From Eremophila alpestris peregrina (Eukaryota > Chordata > Aves > Passeriformes > Alaudidae), in assembly GCA_009792885.1 (NCBI GenBank), contig WMCF01000153.1, forward strand, positions 684,876 through 748,875: a stretch of DNA of 64,000 nucleotides, written 5' to 3'. Position 1 is the stretch's first letter; each line of letters opens with the position of its first letter. The notes beneath the pieces were generated by a model, which saw only the letters and a program-made list of their open reading frames with translations, searched no databases and was not told the DNA's origin. Positions 48,331 through 62,400 of the stretch are shown here, piece after piece. A program made the position numbers and the translations under genes.

Positions 48331-50249
48331 CAGCTCCCTCAATCCCTTTTCTGATTTCCAACCCCTCTTCCCCTGGGCTGTCATTGATGCAAACTGTAGG
48401 TGAGTGTACAAGGATGTGTTTTATTACTGCCCAGAACACCCAAACCACACAGATTCACTGTAGGATTTAAATAAAACTTGTTTCAAGGCTTCAAGATGAA
48501 GCTGCCATGCTTCACTGTTTTCAAAGGCTGAAATCTCACTGCTGATTACAATCGGCCTAAACAGCTTCTTCTCTTGTACAAAACCAGGAGATTGGGAAAG
48601 TTTTGGTGGAGATTACATGAATGTGCTAATTTCTGAGCAACTCAAAGGATATAGAATTTGATTTTGCAATGGAAGCATGCCAGCCTGCAGATTTGACACC
48701 CATTCAGGATGGGAAGTAAAAAAACTTGTCTTAATTATACTCTTAGAGAGTCAGAAAGCCTTTGATCAATTTTTTAGGGCAACAGAAAATAAAATATCAT
48801 TGCCCCTCCATCTGAAGACTTACATTACTGGAAGTTTTTGGAAAGAAATTATATTTTTAAAAATCACATTACAGGAAATAAAACAGATGACATAGTTGTG
48901 AGCTCCCCTCTGGGAAACCATATGCTGATGTTCAGTCAGAAGCAAGCCAGCAGAGCCTGATGTCCAGGCAGGAGTTTCCCAGGAGCAGCTCAGTGCCACC
49001 ATTAGGGGTTTCCAACACTGGTCTGATGAGCAGGATTAGAAACTGTCAATAAAGCAGAAAAAGCTGCTGAGAGGCAGAAAGTCTTTCCTGGACACACCTT
49101 TTTTTGTCCATCTTTTTGTCATCCCTGTATCCTTGCACCTCTGAGACACTGTGCTACTTCCAGCCTTAGAATGAGTGGTTTGGGGGCAATTTCTTGCCAT
49201 TTTAAAAGGTTAAACTTGTAGCAGGTGCTTTTAGCCCTGGAATTTCATTCTCTCTGCGTGAGAGAATACAAGCACTTCGACTTCCCCCAAACCTGGTGGG
49301 AAAGGAGTCAAAGGAAGCAGCTCTGCACATTTTAGTGACCATAAGAATACAATAAAAAATAAATGAAAAAAAACTCTGTTGTTTAGAGAGAAGGTGAGCT
49401 GGACTCAGGTCCAAAAGAATGGGGTGAAGCCACCATAATTTAGCCTTTAAGTGCAAGTATCCATCTTAAACAACAGTGTTTCCTTCAAATAGTTACTCAA
49501 ACTCCATACAGGAACTGCATGGAGATGCTTTGTGGTCTGTGCTTTGCAGGACAGTAGGTGGTCCCCAGGTATTATGATCATCTATAAATAGGTTGTCAGA
49601 AGGAAAAAGAATCCAATCTAGTCCATTCTTTAAGTTCTCCCACATAATTTCAGTTGGGAGAGCCCTAGTCAAAAGTGTTTCAGTAGGACACTGAGTGTCC
49701 ACATCTCTCAAAGACCCTGTTTTACTGTGGCATATCATAACCTTTAATCATGTGTGTTCAGCTACTGGTGTGTGAGGCCATACAGTGCCAAAACTACTCT
49801 AGATAGACCTTAAACTGATTTAAAACTTTGGGGAAGATGAGGGGAGAGCATGAACTTGGAGCAGCAGAGTAAGACTTTGGAGCAGGTTGGCTAATTCTAG
49901 TTGATTTTTTCATCAACAACTTTCCTGTCAGGAAAGACTATGGTTGTTCTGGAATAAGGTCTTTAGAAGCCATATTCCCAAGGTCCAGAGCAGGCTGGAT
50001 TTTGAGGGATTTCCCATCTGCTTGAAAGGAAGAGGCGGGGAATAAGGGATGATGAAAGTGATGGATTGCCTGGAAACCCAGTTAACAGCACCTCTGCTTC
50101 CAGTGCTATCTGAGTGTAGCTAACTGAACAGTCATCTTCTTTTGGGGGGCAGAGGCACTGTGGAGACCTTAATTCTTTCATTTTTTTTAGGCATGGAAGA
50201 GAGCTCATAGCACATTTATTATTTTTGACAGATATCAGACCACTGGTAC

Positions 50250-50467
50250 CTTTTGTGGCACTCTCAGGCTCATCTTTCCAGGATGAGAGGTCAAGCACGT
50301 CAATCTCTTGGCAATCAATGAAGTCCTCAGGATAAGTGTTGATCATGAACACATCCCTGGGTATCTTTTTTATATGAGTATTGTCACAGATCACCCTCGA
50401 CACTGAGATTTTTCTCAATGCTTGCAGCTGTTGTGAAGAGAAAACTCCTGGGTTTTCCCACCAGAAT
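50250..50467 (-). CDS. LPO: LPO-like penultimate or last exon
   Basis: Encodes RFWWENPGVF and the ISVSRVICDNTHI core, then LDLSSWKDE, where family members near their C-terminus. A GTACCA donor at 50249 is homologous to the MPO exon-13 donor. Without it the frame runs about 95 more codons of unconserved sequence, past an AATAAA at 50220-50215. Confidence 0.8.
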
Positions 50468-53400
50468 CTGCAATGAAATTTTCAGAAGCAGTTTATAATC
50501 TCTGGTTACTTGCTTAGATGGGAACTTGACCAAGGTGAGTCTGAATGGTGCTTAGATCCACCTTATCCAGGCACACCCCTTTAGTAAGAAGTGTCTCCAG
50601 TGTGGCCAGATCTGGATTCTGCCAGTGCAAAGAGCCTCCCTCTTCCACATAGGATCAGCAGGCTGGTGGGATGCAGGGCTTTATGCCTTGAGAGCAAAAG
50701 TCACCTCAGGCTGAGGCCACAGCAGATCCCTCATGATCTGTAGCTGGTGTTCCTCAGCCACGTGACTTTAGAGAAACAGGCTGCAAAAAACCAGTTCTTT
50801 GGCAACTGAGCTAAAATCAAGGGGTGAGCCTTGCTGGGAGCACTCACTGGAGTGCTGTAGATGGGTTGGATTAGTGTGTCACAGGAAATGTCAGCATTTC
50901 CCCCCTAAAAAAATGCCACAGGGAATGTATCTCTCACCTGTCCCCATCACGCAGGTTCCTGAACTGGGTGCCAATAATGCAGGAGAGGAGGGGCCCAACT
51001 CTGCCCTGGGGAACCACGGGCTCTGCAACTGCCCCAATCCAGAGGTCGATATTGTACGGTGTCCCATACACATTTATTAACTTCTTGGCCAGTTTGGGAT
51101 TGCCCAGCACCTCAGATAATTCTTCTATAGTTTGGGGTTGGGAGAGCCCACAGAAGCTCCTCCAGGCATTGTAACCTGCAAGAGCAGGAGCAGCAGATGA
51201 CCAGGACCCACCACCATGTCTCCACAGCACCTTTCTTGGCCCATGAACACTGCCTGCTTCTTCTCATGGCATTAAAGGATCTGGAAGGCACTATTGTCCA
51301 GGCAGTCCCAACAAACATCACATTTTCAAAGGTCCTTTTCATATGTACCCTAAACTAACAATCTGGGTTGTCTTTGTGACTACATCTCATCCTATTGGTT
51401 ATATCTTTCTACTGCTCAGGGTGAATGCATCAGTCCTTGCCACTTTGGGAGGTGAAATTTCTAGGATCAAATTCTTAGAAAAGAGGAAATTTGGTTGTTT
51501 AACCCAAGAGCACCTGTTCTTCTATAGCACCTGGGGCAGCCCCACATGTGGGTGCAAGTCACTTCTGCTCAGAAGTCTGGCTTGTCTAGGACACAGAACC
51601 AGATTGATGGGCAAAGAACAAAGCCCAGGGGACCTGTCCAAGCCCATGTGAAAGCTGAATTTGGTCACCTGTGTCTGTACCTTCTGTACCGCACAAGTTC
51701 TCTCTTTTCAATACACCACTGTCTCTCACCTGCTTTCTTACATCATCCCAAATATCACCTTTGATTTCTAAGCTGTCTGTCCCAGTCATAAATGTCTCAC
51801 AAAAAGATTTTTATAGTACAGAAACCTTTTATTCCCTGAGCTTGACTGTCTGTCCATTTTTCACCCTCAAATCAAGGTACTGGTTCTTCCCATTAGTATA
51901 GAAAAAGCTTAGTTCATTCATGGAATAAGCAGCAGAAAGAAAAAAAAGGTCTTATTCACAGGAGGTGTGGGTTTGTGTCTCCTTACCTGGAAGGCCATGG
52001 TCTCTTCCCCGTTGCATGTTCATCGCTCCTAGATCCAGACCCATCACCTCTGTCTGTTCAAAGAGGTGGTTCTGGAGCTCCTCAATGAGCAGCTGGTTCT
52101 GTTTCATGAGTTTTGCATGATCCACAACCATGCCCCGGATCAGAGGGTCAATGCCTCCTGCAGCCATTGCAAATCAAGGGAAGATTTTTTTGTGCCAAGG
52201 TGCAGCTTTGATGGTCCCTTTACTGCAGCTGAAACAGTCAGCTATGGGCTGGGTAGGGTTTTCATCTCCATATTTTCATTTCATCATGTATATATGGAAT
52301 CATAGAATCACAGAATCACAGGGTGGTTTGGGTTGGAAAGGACTTTAAAGCCCATCTCGTTCCACCCCCCACCATGGACAGTGACACCTTCCCCAATCCC
52401 AGCTTGCTCCAAGCCCTGACCAGCCTGGTCCTGGACACTTCCATGGCTGGAGCAGCCCACAGCTGCTCTGGGCAACCTGTGCCAGGGCCTCTCCACCCTC
52501 ACAGTGGTACTTGAATGAATCTGTACATGTCTGCAGGTGCTAGTAAATAAAGTCTCACATAGTAACTAAATTCCTTATCCCTCCCCATCCCTCAGCTTTT
52601 CCTTCCACAACCCTAAATCCACTTGCTGTCCACCAATCCCTTTCCAAGTCTGCTCCTCAGCCTGCAAGACTCCATTATGTCCTGATGCTTGGGGGTCTGT
52701 CCAAGGTTTTAGATTTTGCAATGGATTTCGTTTATAATTCACTATTAATTGACAGACATTTATTAAAACATTAAATGTAGTGATAGAATTAATTAATGTC
52801 TGATGATCCAATATTTTTCATAGCAATTAAGGAGACACTATGAGTGATAACACAGGAAAATGGGCTGTATATGTTTAATTATATTTCTCATAATTAGTTA
52901 ACCCATTTTGGAAGAGACATTTGTCTTCCTCAGAAAGACTCATCTGAAGATCTCAGCTGGGTAATAGCTGGACCCCATAACACCAGTGAGAGCCAGGAAG
53001 AGGATGGGCACCTCTAGGAAAGAATGATGCTGCTTTAGCTCAGTTAAACTGGATGCATCACCCTCTGTCCGTGTCTTATGATTATAGGGGGATATAAGAG
53101 CTTTGATTGACATAGACTTTGGTGGATCGACCTTTGGCACAGAGAGGCTGCTGCCTTTGGAGCCACAGGAGCAGCTGCACCATCTGAGTGGATGTGGAAC
53201 ATCTCACTGTCAGGTCTTGCTGAGCTGAGAGATGTCCAAGAAATGGACATGGTGCTCAGTGCTCTGGGCTGGGTGACAAGGTAGGGGGTCACAGGTTGGA
53301 TTTCATGGTCTTGGAAATCTTTTCCAACCTAAATGATTCTGGGATTCTGTAACTCCATGTGCCTGACCAGCTGATCTCCTCCTAGTCAGGACCAGACCAG

Positions 53401-56400
53401 GACCACTGCTTCATGTTCTTACCTTCCATTATAATTCTCCAGGGAGCACAAAAGGTCAAATGTAGAGGGACATGGGAGGAGGAGTCCAAAGGCTGAAAGC
53501 TCTCATTCAGACGGGACACAAAAGGCTGCACTGATGTGTGGCCAAATCGGAAAGCCAGGGAGAAAACATTTGAGGCCCTTGGATCCACCTTCTCATTGTA
53601 ACCACTGTACAAAGGGATCCACTTGCTGGTCTCCTCAGCCAACAGGAGTGGGAGGTAATCTCTGTATGTTATGATCTGAAAAAGCACAAGAGCACACCAA
53701 GTTACCAGCAGCTGCAGCAGAAATGGCATCAAAAGTCAAGTGTAGAGAATGAACATGGACTCTCTGCAGCAGAGTTCATTAAGATCTTCAGAAAAAAGAG
53801 CTGTAGCAATGAATAAGTTTGGTGTTATGGATTTAAATTATTTTAAATGTGAAATTATTTTCTCTATTAATTTATACATTAATATAATAAATAATTGATA
53901 AATTAATAACACGATGCATGAAAAAGCTCTGGATATCCATGTTGTCTCAGATGGATCATCCTCATTTACAATTTCCAACTCCCACAAATAACTCCACTGA
54001 TTCAGCAAAACATTTTCCTCCTTTTGTCTGGAGGAAAAACCAGTTCTAAGTGTGTGGATGATAAACAGCAAATAGTAATCAGTACCTGGTTTATGGCAAT
54101 CACAATCTTTCGACTCTCCTGGTAAAGCTTTTCCCCATCCCAGTGAGGATTTAATTTCCTCAGCTCCGTAGCCAGATGATTGTGCTCTCGGACAAAAAGA
54201 GTGTGCATTGCAGAGAGTCCTAGGTTTTCTGTCACCCGTTTGTCACCTAAAATGAAAATATTTTAGGAAGTTTGTACATTGCTTTCAATTTCAGAAGCGA
54301 GTTTTTGTGTTAGGACAGACAAGTAACAAGTGGTGATGTTCCTAGCAATAGTTCTGTGGGTGCCCCATGCCTGGAAGTGCCCAAGGCCAGGCTGGATGGG
54401 GCTTGGAGCAACCTGATCTAGTGGAAGGTGTCTCTGCTCATGACAGGGGGTAGAACAGATGGTCTTCAAGTTCCTTTCCAAACCAAACCCTTCAGCGATT
54501 CTATGAAAACTGGAGGGGATTCAGTGAAGACCCTCTGTGAGATGATGGAAGAAGAACTGAGCATCTCCTCACTCAGCAAGGAGCCCTTCTCACAGGCAGA
54601 GAATGAGGAAATGAGAACACTCTGTGCTCTTATGATTGATTTTGCATGCTTCACATTTATAATGGGCTTTTTTAATGTTACGCCTGTGATGGATCACTTC
54701 AAATGTGAGTAAGTTCTGTGTTTGTCCTCAGTTTGTTTAAATTTCAGACAAACTTCTAGACTTTCTTCTGATGTAGGGTAGGTTAGGTAATTAATCAGTT
54801 GACTAGATTGCTTAAGAATGTTTAATTGTCAGTCTTGATTGGGTTGAAAACTGAATCATAGAATCACAGAATGGATTAAAGCCCATCCCATTTCAACCTT
54901 CCACTACCCCAGATTGCTCCAAGCCCCGTTCAGCCTGGCCCTGGGCACTTTCAGGCATGGAGCAGCCACAGCTTCTCTGGGCAACCTTTGCCAGGGCCTC
55001 ACCACCCTCACAGGGAACAATTTCTTCTGTTTATCTAATTTAATCTACTCTCTTTCGGTGTGAAGCCATTCCCCCTTGTCCTCACACTACAATTACTGAT
55101 GCAGTCCCTCTCCAGTTTCCCTGTAGTGTCTTCAGATCCTGGAAGGTGCTGTGAGGTCTCCACACAAGCCCCTCTTCTCCAGGCTGAATATCCTCAATTT
55201 TCTCAGCCTGTCAGTGCTGGCAAGCTGACAATTGGCATTCAAGTAATAAATGGTGAATTCTAGGTAGAAGAAAAAAAGCTCCTGAGAAGTTTTAAGCACT
55301 GGTGACTATTCTATTGAAAATTTCTCCTGCTTTTGAAATGACTTTATAGAGGAAGAACAATTTTCTATAATTCTTCTGGGAAATTAAAATAATTTTTATG
55401 TTTATTAATCAGTTATTGCTTGATTATTTTTCTTTTCTAACTGAGGGGAGGATTCCCTGACTTTCACCTTACGTAGTCATATCTTGGAGTGCCTCATTCA
55501 AATATCACAGAATCACAGAATATTCTCTGTTGGAAGGGACCCTCAAGGACCCTCAAGGATCATCCTATCAAATAGGGTGATATTTGTCCCTTTTTAACTT
55601 TATGACCCACCAAAAAAACTCCCCAGCTGCATCTTACCTGCTTTAAAACAGGGGATGTTGGCACTCTTGTTGGTGAGAACACAAACACTGTGCATTTTGT
55701 TCTCGAAGGGCAGTAATGCTAGCCCTGCATCCATGAAATCCTGGTTCACAGCCATCAAACCCAGCTGGTTGGTGAGATTTCTCAGGCTCCTGGCCAGGGA
55801 GTCGTCGCTGCCGTACACCGTGCTGGCGTCGATGAAGGAGGTGGCGGCGTTGAGCTGCTCCCGGCTGAAGGTGCTCGGGTTGCAGACGGAGGCTGACTGC
55901 ACGAACGGCATGCAGGTGTCAGGGCTCAGCATCCGCGGGTCATCGCGGGGGAACTAGAGCAAATAGCAACCAGGTGATGCGTCAGAATGTCCTGTGGTTT
56001 TATTTCTGCTGCTGTAAGAGAGTGCGACATGGGTGAGAGTCAGGGTACCTTAATGGGGAAGCAGGGGGGCTTGAAGGCACAGCTGGTGTGGCACTGGAGC
56101 TCCAGGCTGGCTCCTTCCCCGCTGGCAGGGGCCAAGTCGATGTCGTGGTTGACCCACTGTCCCCAGTGCATGAAGAAGAGTGAGAGCTGCTGGTCTGCAG
56201 TGATGTTCTCATTGGCCGTGTGAGCAATTTCATTGGATACTTTTCGAACCTGCATAAAACCGAAATGAAAATGTGGTGGATCTGCCATGGTGGATATGCC
56301 TCTCACTTAACTCCTACAGTGAGATCTTGGAATCACAGAATCATGAAGGTCAGAAAAGACCTCTGAGATCATTAGCCTTCAATGGAGTATCCTCATTTCC

Positions 56401-59400
56401 TTTAAACCATAATTGAAAACTGCCACATCTACCTTTTTTTTTTATTGAACACCACCAGGGATTAACTCCTCCACTGTCCAGGAGATCCTGCTCCAATGCT
56501 TAACCACTAGGCCAGTGAAGACATTTTTCATAATATCTTAAACCTCCCATAGTACAATTTGAAGCTATTTCCTCTTGGCCTGACACTTGTTCCCTTGGAG
56601 AAGAGGCCAACCCCCAGCTACTCCTTTCAAGTAGTTGTAGATCATGCACAAGATGATCTTAGATAAATTACTAAGAGTTAATTATGGCATTACACAGCTC
56701 CATGTCATTCCCCAGCTCAGGTGTAAAGTAGGCTACACGGTCCTTCAGCCAAACCTGGCTTCATGGAAAGCCCATTCCAGCTGAAATTTTTTATGAACAC
56801 CAGAAAGTCAAGAACATGGCTGAGGAACTTCCAAGCCTTGTGGTTTGTACAAACTTCCTGGTGTGGTTTGTACAAACTTGAGCACTGACTTGGGACGCTC
56901 AGTTCAGAAACTGCTTAGGGAAACATCCACAACCTTTTTGCTCATATCTGCCTCCAACAAAAAATATTAACCTGAGCCATAACTCAGCTGTGGAAAAGCA
57001 GCCACAGATCAAAGATCAAGCAATTTACATTCTAGATTGTTGCCACTGCTACCTTCCTGATGGGCATATTGTGTCCATACTCATGGCTGGATTAGGATAA
57101 CAGCTCTCACCAGTGGGAGTGGGAATCCATTGTAGCGCTTTCCTTCAGTTGCTCCTCTGGGAACAGACACTCCATCTTCGTATATGGCTGGGAGCCAGCG
57201 TGCGAAGGCACGGTTAGAGGACCCCAGGTGGGAGTGATTTCTGTAGCATCACCAGAAAAAGAACTTCTGTTATTTTTTTCAAAAATCAGCAGCCTTGTAC
57301 AGACCAACATTTCACAGCCCTTCATTGCATGTCTGAGCACTCTGGTAAAAGGAATCAGACTGGGAAAACACCAAGAAGAAAATTACACCAAGATTATTAC
57401 TGTGAAGAAAAATCAACTTTTAAAAAAAAAGGTGCCTTGTTTCACTCCATTTTATCTGTCACTTAAACCTACGTTATTTTATCTGGCATTTAAATCTCTG
57501 TACCACCTCTGTCTTCACTGCTCTCTCAAAATCAGACTGACTCACAGCAGGCCATCAGCATGGTGAGGGTGGCCATATCTTGTCTAGCTGGGGGCTGGAA
57601 GCTTCCAATGATGAAGATTCTCCACCTCTGTGGGGATCTGTGCCAAGGCTGCCCCTTGGGGAAGATTTTACACAGACCCTCTCAGCCTGCAGCTGGGGCC
57701 ATTATGGAGTTGCCTTACACTGCTCCAAAAAGTTTGAATTGCTAAAGTCAGCATTTTGTGTTCAGAAAAACAATAATTCTGATTGATCCAATGATCTGTG
57801 GCCCTGAAGGCACAAAACTCAGGCAATGTCTGTCTGCATGATGTGATAATTAGGATTCTGGTCTGGCTGACAAGGTGGGGATGAGTCAAAGGTTGGACTT
57901 GATGGTCTTGGAGGTCTTTTCCAACTTAAACAATTCTATGATTCTGCACTGGAAAAGGAGAGGAGTAACCAGTGTTTACAGCAGTGTGCTGTGAAATAAG
58001 AGCATGTCCTAGGAAAATGATGGTGCCAGAGCCTAAGCAATTCCATCAAATATTAAGAGCTCAGAACCACCTGGGTCTTGTTATGATTGTTATTGTTGTC
58101 CTTGCAGGCAATGTATTCTGATGGTGTGCTCCTCAGGGTGAGCAGGATCCTTGAGAAAATATTAACACCACAGGGATCCCTCAAGCCCACTGCCTCTTTA
58201 TCTCTCCAACAGCACAACAAGGCCAAGGACAACCCTACCCTGAGCCCCAAATCAGCATGGACACAAAATCCTACAATTGGTCAGGCTGGAAGAGATCACA
58301 CTGGGGTCACCTGTCCCTGCTCAGGCACAGTCATCTCAGACCACATGGCACAGGACTGTGTCGTGATAGTTCTGGAATATCCCCAGTAAGAGAGACTCCA
58401 CACTCTTCCTGGGCAGACAGACAATGCTGTCCTTGTGGGGCTGGAGGCCCTGGAGTCCATGGGAACAGACTGGAAAACTCCAATGAGTGTGAGCTCTCCA
58501 CACACTGATGCAGAGCTGTGCTATGTCATCACATCTGGCACATCTGTTGCATGCCAGATGTACATTGGATGCAAGTCCCACTCAGATTTGGGGGCTGGCA
58601 CTGACACAGTAGGACAAGGAGCCTTGACTGCCATTGTCAGAGTAGGAATTCAGTCATTTCCTGATTTAAAAAAAAAAATGCAAAAGGAAATAAATGTTCG
58701 ATCCCACCTTTGACCCTGGAGGGAAATTATGTGCAAAAAAACCCTGAAGAACTCATTTTCTCAGAAAAAGAATGTCCAATAGACAAAGTTGGAAGAGCCA
58801 AGAATTAAAAAGTCTTATTAAATTTCCATCCTCACTCATCACAGAGCTACATCAACAGCTGAATATTGTCATCTGAATCAGCTGGGAAAATGAGTATTAT
58901 CCTTACAGAAGAGTGGAGGGTGATTTCCTCCATGATAATGGGAAGCTGAGTCATAGCCTCAAAATTTCCTCGACTTCTTACCTGCCCCCACCCCAAAAAG
59001 TACTTTCTTTTATCCAAAACAGCACATAAAGGGCAGTGGGTGCAAATCTGAGATTTTCAAGAAATTAAATCTTTTTCCTGGCAGGTAAAGGTAGAAATTA
59101 ATCCTCTGTTACAGGCTCATTCAACTGAGCATTTCACTCTTCTTGCCCTTTGTAAAGGCACCTTCACAAATCATCTACCCAGGGTCAGAATATAGACTTG
59201 AGACTCTCCTTGTCCACACACAAATCCCACCTGTTGTTGCACTCTCCAGTAATGGTCCGGTAAAAGTCCCTTTCTGGGCATTTAATGGAACGAGTCTGGT
59301 AGTCACAGCCAGTGCCCTTGGAAATCATCTCCTTCTGTCTCCTGCTTAGCAGGTCTGAAAGAGAAACCCTGTAAAGTAACATCTGATCCTACTCTTCTTT

Positions 59401-62400
59401 TGTTGTTTCAGCTTCTCAGTGTTCTAGGTCAACATTTGAGCCAGCTGAATTGGACCTGTGGATACAAAACATCTGAATTGGAATTGTTAATTTGGTGCCT
59501 AAACCCTTTTGTGGATCAGTCTTCCCCTCTGGACAAGGGAAACTGGTGGGCATGAAGCCGTTTTCCAGGGGAATGGGGAGAGCATCATCACCAGGAAGGT
59601 TTTACCTCAGCTGGGAACATGATGAGTTTGCAGAGTGGTACACCCCACGTGTGAGGAGCAGAAGAAGAAGATGGAGGGTTTTCAGTAGTTACAGTCACTA
59701 GTGGGTTTTGTCCCAGGTTTGTCACAGGTATTGTTGGGCTGTTTTTACAAGGATAGGAGAGATGCACTCTCAGAGATGATGAACAAAACATCCAGGGGTC
59801 AGGTCTGTCTCTGAGCATCTTTCAAATCTATTTCCCTGTTGGGGAAGGGTTTTATCCCTGGTTATTTGGGTCATGGCAGAGCCGCTCTCTGCCACCTGCT
59901 ATGGCACATTTCCTGTTCATAGCTCTTTGTAAGACATTTTGGTCTAAATCACATTACCTGTGACATTGAAACTCTGTTTTCCAGAGAGATGCAGCTTCCT
60001 TTTGAGGAGTTTCAAAGTAGTTTCCAAATAATCAGCAGCACGGACTGCAGATCTGGTTCTTCCTATGGGGTCCTTTAGGTGCTTCAGGAAATCCATAGGG
60101 TTGACAATCTTTTCCTTCAGTTTTCTCTTTAAGCTGAACACAATAGAGTTCCATGAAGCACCTTTTCTGAAATCAGAGCTCCTCTGTCATGCTGGACTGG
60201 GCATAATCAGCTGTGACAACACTGGGGTCGCATGCAGGCCCTGCCCAGTAGGACCAGCTGTCTGCACCATCAGCACATCAGCTCAGGTGGTTTTGGCAAA
60301 CAAAGCACAGTAACCCCCTACTTCAAGTTTGCAGTCACACTTCCTTGTCACAATAAACTTTGTTCTATCATGTGGAAATCCAGATCAATGAGCTATGACT
60401 GGATAAAATCTTGCATGTATTATGCTGCAAGGTGTATTCTGTGAACAAAGGGACAGCCTCTCTCCTGTTCCATCTCTTTCTGGTCCCAAGGTCTTGCTAC
60501 TTCTGTAGGATGAGTGGAGAGACACTCCTTCCCAAATCATCCCCCTGTCTGGAACTAGCCTCTTGGGACAATCACAGAGGATACCTGGGGTTTGACTTCT
60601 GCTGACACTTATCTGGGACAGGGTGTCCATCTGCACAACTCCAGTCCTTCTGGAGAGGGGCAGAACTGCTGCTGCCAGGAGAGGACTCACACATGTCCAG
60701 CATGTCTGAACCATTATTTACCAGTGAGAGGTGCTCTTGGCAGTGTACGTGAGGAAACAATATTTGGAGGTCATAGTTGATGATCCTGCAACCAGAATCC
60801 AGCCAAACTGGGCAAAAGGATCCCTCCAGCTATGACAAGGACAGCCCTAGCACTAAGGCTTCTCCATAATAAATATGAATTGGAAAACAGAGAAAACACA
60901 CATATATGTAATCTTATTGCCTTAAAATATTTGGGGCTGTCATGCAGGAAGAACTCACCTTTTTCGAGCCTGTAAATAAGTGGTGTCTACCAACTGCCTG
61001 GCCTCAGCAATGGTGCTCAGGAGAGACGAATCTGACAGCACCTCTGAGACCTCTCCTCAAAAAAAATAAAAGAAGAAAAAGCAGAAATTGAGGATACTCA
61101 ATTATAACATACACCAGAAACTTTGTTCTCGACTAAGCCATGTCCTCAGCTGCCACATACACTGGGTTTTTAAACATTTTCAGGGATGGTGTCTCTACCA
61201 CTGCCCTGGGAAGCCTGTTTCAATGTTTCCCAATCCTTTCCATGAAGAAATTTCCCCCAATATCCAATCAAAACCTCTGGCACAATTTGATGCCATTCCC
61301 TCTCCTCCTGTCCCTGTTCCCTGGCAGCAGAGCCCGACCCCCCCGGCTGTCCCCTCCTGTCAGGGAGTTGTGCAGAGCCACAAGAGCCCCCCTGAGCCTC
61401 TTTTTCTCCAGGCTGAGCCCCTTTCCCAGCTCCCTCAACTGCTCTCGGAGCTCCACTCATTTCCCCGGGGAAAGTGCACCGAAGAAGCCAAAGATACAAT
61501 CTCTGCCCCAAGTTCCATTTCATAAAAGGATGATTTGCACGGATGGGCTGTTGGTTAAATAGTGTCCTTAGGCAAATCTCTCAGGTATCAAATTCATTTT
61601 CAGTGGATCAATCTACAGGACATTTCAATTCTTTATTGGATCTATGTCAAACTGGGAACTCAGGCTGAGTTTTGATTCACACCCTTTCCAGCACACCAGC
61701 AGGCAGAGGACAAACAAGAACCTACCATTCCCCAAGGAGCCCATTGTTCCAACTGCGCAGACAGTGATGATGAATCCCAGGAGAGTCACCCTTGGGTTTG
61801 TGCCTAGAGGGAAATGCTCATAAATCCTCAATGGGCAGGGCTTCACTGAGGGATCAGAACAGATTGTCGTGTTTGGTTTAAATATCTCTTTCAGGATCCA
61901 GGAATAAAATCGAGCTGCCCTCTGTCCAGATCTGTCAATGGGACTCAAGCTGTGGCTGTGGCTGTGGCTGTAGGTGTTGGCTGGACACAGGGACACCTCT
62001 GAGGGGTGGGACCCTCAGCAACTTGGGCTGAGTAGCTGCCAAGGAATAGGCAGTCAGGTACAGCCTCAGTGGTGGAGAATATTGGGAAGGTGAGTTGGAA
62101 GAGGGTGTCCTGGGGTCCTGTCTTTGGCCATGTCCACAAGCAGCTGGTGGAAAGGAGCTTGACCCCACACATTCCTCTCTGCCCTCTCTGTCTTGATGCT
62201 GAACAAAACAAGCTGCCACATCTGTCATCACTCTTTCAACCACCCCTGCCAGTCCTCCTGCTGCTCCCTAAAATTCGTCTCTACCCCTGCTTTACATTAA
62301 CAGCAGAAATATGTATGATCTGTTCCACCAGTGTCTCCCACTGTGGCCCAACACCTTCCCCAAATGGAGATTTTAAGCCCAAAGGTTATAACTAGATTTA

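Larger units (their letters stand above)
45917..50214. other. Intergenic region AGPAT-peroxidase
   Basis: Holds the start of the AGPAT 3' UTR, cut after about 230 bases by the solo LTR, then a long minus-oriented CR1 and AT-rich unique DNA. The 3' end of the minus-strand peroxidase must lie here but was not fixed. Confidence 0.5.

Noticed and set aside
49963..50249. Continuous 95-codon extension of the LPO-like last exon
   Set aside because: Its sequence resembles no peroxidase tail, it runs over a poly(A) signal, and a donor homologous to that of MPO sits at its start. Treated as intron or 3' DNA, though kept as an open question.
52940..53140. Minus-strand 66-codon frame with a hydrophobic end resembling an anchor signal
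   Set aside because: It lies inside the LPO-like intron between the proximal-His exon and the next exon; flanking exons join in phase without it and no splice sites or homology support it.
61625..61996. 123-codon single-exon frame with an early Met and SHSHSHS run as the LPO-like N-terminus
   Set aside because: A good acceptor at 61804 and the TATA-driven ATG exon at 62771 give a proper signal peptide; the longer version has no signal at its start and its SHS run comes from a CTGTGG repeat.
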